From the NCBI RefSeq assembly GCF_020379485.1, contig NW_026014839.1, forward strand, positions 1 through 64,000: 64,000 nucleotides of DNA, given 5' to 3'. Positions 61,353 through 64,000 of the stretch are shown here, in pieces. The number at the start of each line of letters is the position of its first letter. The first letter of the stretch is position 1. Origin of the DNA: Brassica napus. Its lineage: Eukaryota; Streptophyta; Magnoliopsida; Brassicales; Brassicaceae. The notes beneath the pieces are model-generated. The model was not told where the DNA came from. It was given only the letters and a program-made list of their open reading frames with translations, and did not search any database. A program made the translations under genes and the position numbers.

Positions 61353-62513
61353 GTATCTAATTCTTCAACCTCATATGCGCCGTCTCAGATTTTTTTCCAC
61401 TGTATAATTGATATTATAGATTTAATATTCAAGGTTTATATTAACCGTTGAGCTGCTGCGATATATCATGAAGCATATGGTAGTCAAAGGTAAGTATAAT
61501 CTCATACCATGAAGAGTTTAACGAATTATATTATAATATTCGAATTCAGAAATGTTTCAAAAAAGGGATAAAGCTAATCTCTTAAAGAATTCAGAAAGAT
61601 TGGATCGACTGGAAGGGCATTAACTATCTTCAATCATTTTCTTCACAGGGTATAGCATGAAGATCTCAATCCATACAATCCCCAAGCAGCAGATAAGAGA
61701 GCTGATGAGAACGAATTTACTAAATTTAAACATCTTTACCTATTCTGTAAAGAACCTTTGTCTACAAATGAAACAATGTCTACAGAAAGAGTGCTAGAGA
61801 TGCAAAACATTAATTTTAAATTTCTTAAAGCAAAGACACGATTATCTGGAAATTCCTATTTATTTTTTGGACAGTTCTACCATTTTATTTGTAATCGACC
61901 TTGAAATTTTTTTAAAACCAGTCACAATTATATCTACCTTTAAAACCGGTATATCTTATATTGATTGTCAACCAGAGAAAATGTAATAAATGTGTTGATT
62001 GATTTACGTAATTAGATTTATTAGAAACCTTTTCTATCGAGTGTAAAACTATAGCCAATCTATTAGGAAGAAAATGAATGTTCTTAATATGTCACCCAAG
62101 ACGATAAATGGTTAATTTGATTTCGTTTCATATCATATCATTGATTCGTATAATGTATTTTAATGCTATTTCCTATTACCACTTTTGGTGCGAAGTTTTG
62201 AATATATCGATTGATTGCCCTTATCTGTTAAGGAAAATTTCTTTCAAATGTGTATAAATAAGCTTTCTATATTTACAATATATATTAACCATATATTATC
62301 GATCATTTACGTGATGATTTTAACAATCACGATATACAATTTAAGGAAATAAATTGTATCAATCCCGCGTGATGCACGTCCCAATTAATACCTACACCTA
62401 TTCATTGTATTTCCTTATTGTATAGTAATTCTTAACAATATATATACTAAACTTTCTTAGTCATGATATCGTTCGTGTTAAACATTTTCTAATTTTCTTA
62501 TATTTCTATTGCC
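61353..62513. other. 3' flank of the Helitron gene with a candidate Helitron terminus
   Basis: At 62361-62395, AATCCCGCGTGATGCACGTC is followed by ...AATACCTAC. This resembles a Helitron 3' end in which the hairpin has shrunk to CGTG-atg-CACG (62368-62378) and the terminal CTAG has become CTAC. The rest is AT-rich without a gene. Confidence 0.4.
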
Positions 62514-63757
62514 ATGGGTACTCATCGATTAGTTTCAGAGCTGAGTCTTGACAAACCTTTGCATCCAGTTCGTGTTAAGGTCATCTGTAAGGGGCCGACG
62601 GTTGTCGGGTCAGGGTTCCAAAAAACCGTTCTGATTATTGGAGATGAGAAGGTAAGCTCTGTTCATTTTCAAGTCATTACATTATATTATACGTTTCCGT
62701 TAGAAAGATACTAATACATTCGATTACATGTTTGACATAGGGAAATACAATTCAAGCCACTTTGGTTAGAGATTTGGAGGCTTCAGCTGATATGCCATTG
62801 GAGGAAGGTCACTCTTATGAAATTAAAGATTTCGAGCTATCCCATGTCATACCAGAGCGTGTTCGATTGACAAGGAACCGATACAATATTAACATCACTA
62901 AATCCTCTGTCATTTTGAAGATCGATCCTATAAAACATTTCAGCTTTTATTGTTTTCCAAACTGGGATGATCTCTACCGCGGCTTACATCATCCTAAGTT
63001 TCCTATTGGTATGTTTTATCTTCTATATAATTAAATGTAATTGAAAGCAGCAAAATAATCGTTAGGCAATATCTAAATATCGAATCGGTTCATATTGATG
63101 ATAGGCAATACCTAAATATGTGTAAATGTTTTTGCCTATCCATTAGATATTTATGGTCAAGTGATAGGAGTTGGATTTCTTGAAGAATATATCATGGAGC
63201 CTGTAAACGGAAATAATGGTATCATCGACCACAAAATCCGTTTTTTTGTACTTCACATCCCGTAAGTATTCAGTGTATTCTGTAAAAAGAAAGATATACA
63301 TCTGTATAGTATCACATGGTTTTAACCCTTCTTTTTTTGTTTTACAGTAACGTCGTCATTAAGTGTGTCGCTTATGGTGCACTTGCTCATGTTTTCAATG
63401 ATTTATGGAATTCTATAGATGCAGACATAATATTATGTGTTTTACAGTGTTGGCAAATTAATTGGGGACAAGGTAATCTATTTTATTTATTGTATATACA
63501 ATAGGTTAATAGGAGCTGATATTATATGTATATTTTCCTAATATTTTTCTGGATTTCATAAAAAGGCCGACTTAAGAGGGTTACTAACATTGATGGGATT
63601 TCCAAAATTGTTTTCGACCCCATTGGTGTCCCAGAAATTGATGCTTTACGATTAAGGTAATATATGCATTCACAGATTTTGTTAAATAATATTTTTAAAT
63701 TCTCTACATGATCTCTTTTTTATTGTTCATAATAGGATTGCAAACGAAAACTTCTGA
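62514..63757 (+). CDS. Short RPA-like OB-fold protein, copy 3
   Basis: Six exons (62514-62651, 62741-63008, 63147-63261, 63348-63472, 63566-63656, 63736-63757) join to 252 residues. The first two exon lengths (138 and 268) and the fourth (125) equal those of RPA-like copies 1 and 2, so the genes are related. Motifs include HPVRVKVICKGPTVVG, GHSYEIKDFELSHVIP, FPIDIYGQVIGVGF and a short C-terminus ending RIANENF. The zinc-bearing third OB fold is missing, so this corresponds to the first two DNA-binding folds only. Such small OB-fold genes are numerous in crucifers. It lies beyond the candidate Helitron 3' end, so whether it belongs to the transposon is open. Confidence 0.8.
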
Positions 63758-64000
63758 AGGTTGCAGTTTGGCAGCAGTTACTTTGTCTGAATTTTTAATT
63801 TTCTTTTGTTTTTTTATACATTGTTCTTTTAATATTTTATTAGCCTGTTACTTATGTTTCATTTAATATTATATTTATAATTTACCCGCATGCAAACAAA
63901 TATACAATTTAATTCTCATGCCCATCACATGTAAATTTATATTCACATACTAAAATTCTTAGCTATAATCCGTACTTTCCTATATATATTTTTCTTACTA
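63758..64000. other. Window end, nothing recognised
   Basis: AT-rich 3' flank of the last RPA-like gene. Confidence 0.3.

Overview
This window is nuclear DNA from a flowering plant of the mustard family (Brassicaceae). The evidence is GT-AG introns, AT-rich intergenic DNA, Helitron, CACTA, hAT and SINE-type elements, and a run of conserved genes in the order known from Arabidopsis chromosome 1 around At1g78920-At1g79060. The lineage is inferred from gene content and remembered Arabidopsis order; no search was run. A polyploid crucifer such as a Brassica relative would fit, because several genes expected between the markers are missing and two of the first three are broken.

Layout. 1-2691 (+): decayed copy of the type II H+-pyrophosphatase gene (AVP2-like), with one nonsense codon and at least five 1-bp shifts. 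3587-7603 (-): USP-domain/coiled-coil/kinase gene with a 1-bp frameshift in the kinase domain. 7604-13653: transposon-rich gap holding a Helitron with a nested inverted-repeat element and SINE, a long-TIR element packed with TGTACAT motifs, a dead CCHC zinc-knuckle fragment, and a possible relic of a small plastid protein gene. 13654-20327 (-): apparently intact HAC1 (p300/CBP-type histone acetyltransferase). 20328-30400: a dead hAT transposase, a Helitron remnant (about 23692-30071) with a helicase fragment, and a duplicated copy of the next gene's 3' end. 30434-32957 (-): Enhancer-of-polycomb-like protein. 34880-35883 (+): PSBR, with a 159-bp hAT MITE exactly at its third splice donor. 36142-38613 (-): plastid RecA. 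41125-42087 (+): serine-rich protein like At1g79060.

From about 43.3 kb to the end the window changes character. Two intact replication-protein-A-like genes (44348-46917 and 49424-51955) share almost the same exon lengths. Between them lies an F-box-family relative without its F-box (minus strand). Next comes an 11-exon Helitron Rep/helicase gene (52777-61352) whose exons join in phase to 1821 codons, and then a third, shorter RPA-like gene (62514-63757). Terminal-like motifs near 43336 and 62395 suggest that most of this is one Helitron of about 19 kb.

The most striking feature is a 2040-bp CACTA element (54408-56447, 3-bp target duplication GAA). It is inserted right at a splice acceptor of the Helitron gene. 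Its right terminal repeat supplies a new acceptor (TTCTTGTAG) in the correct phase, so the transposon can be spliced out as intron and adds a single codon to the Rep/helicase protein.
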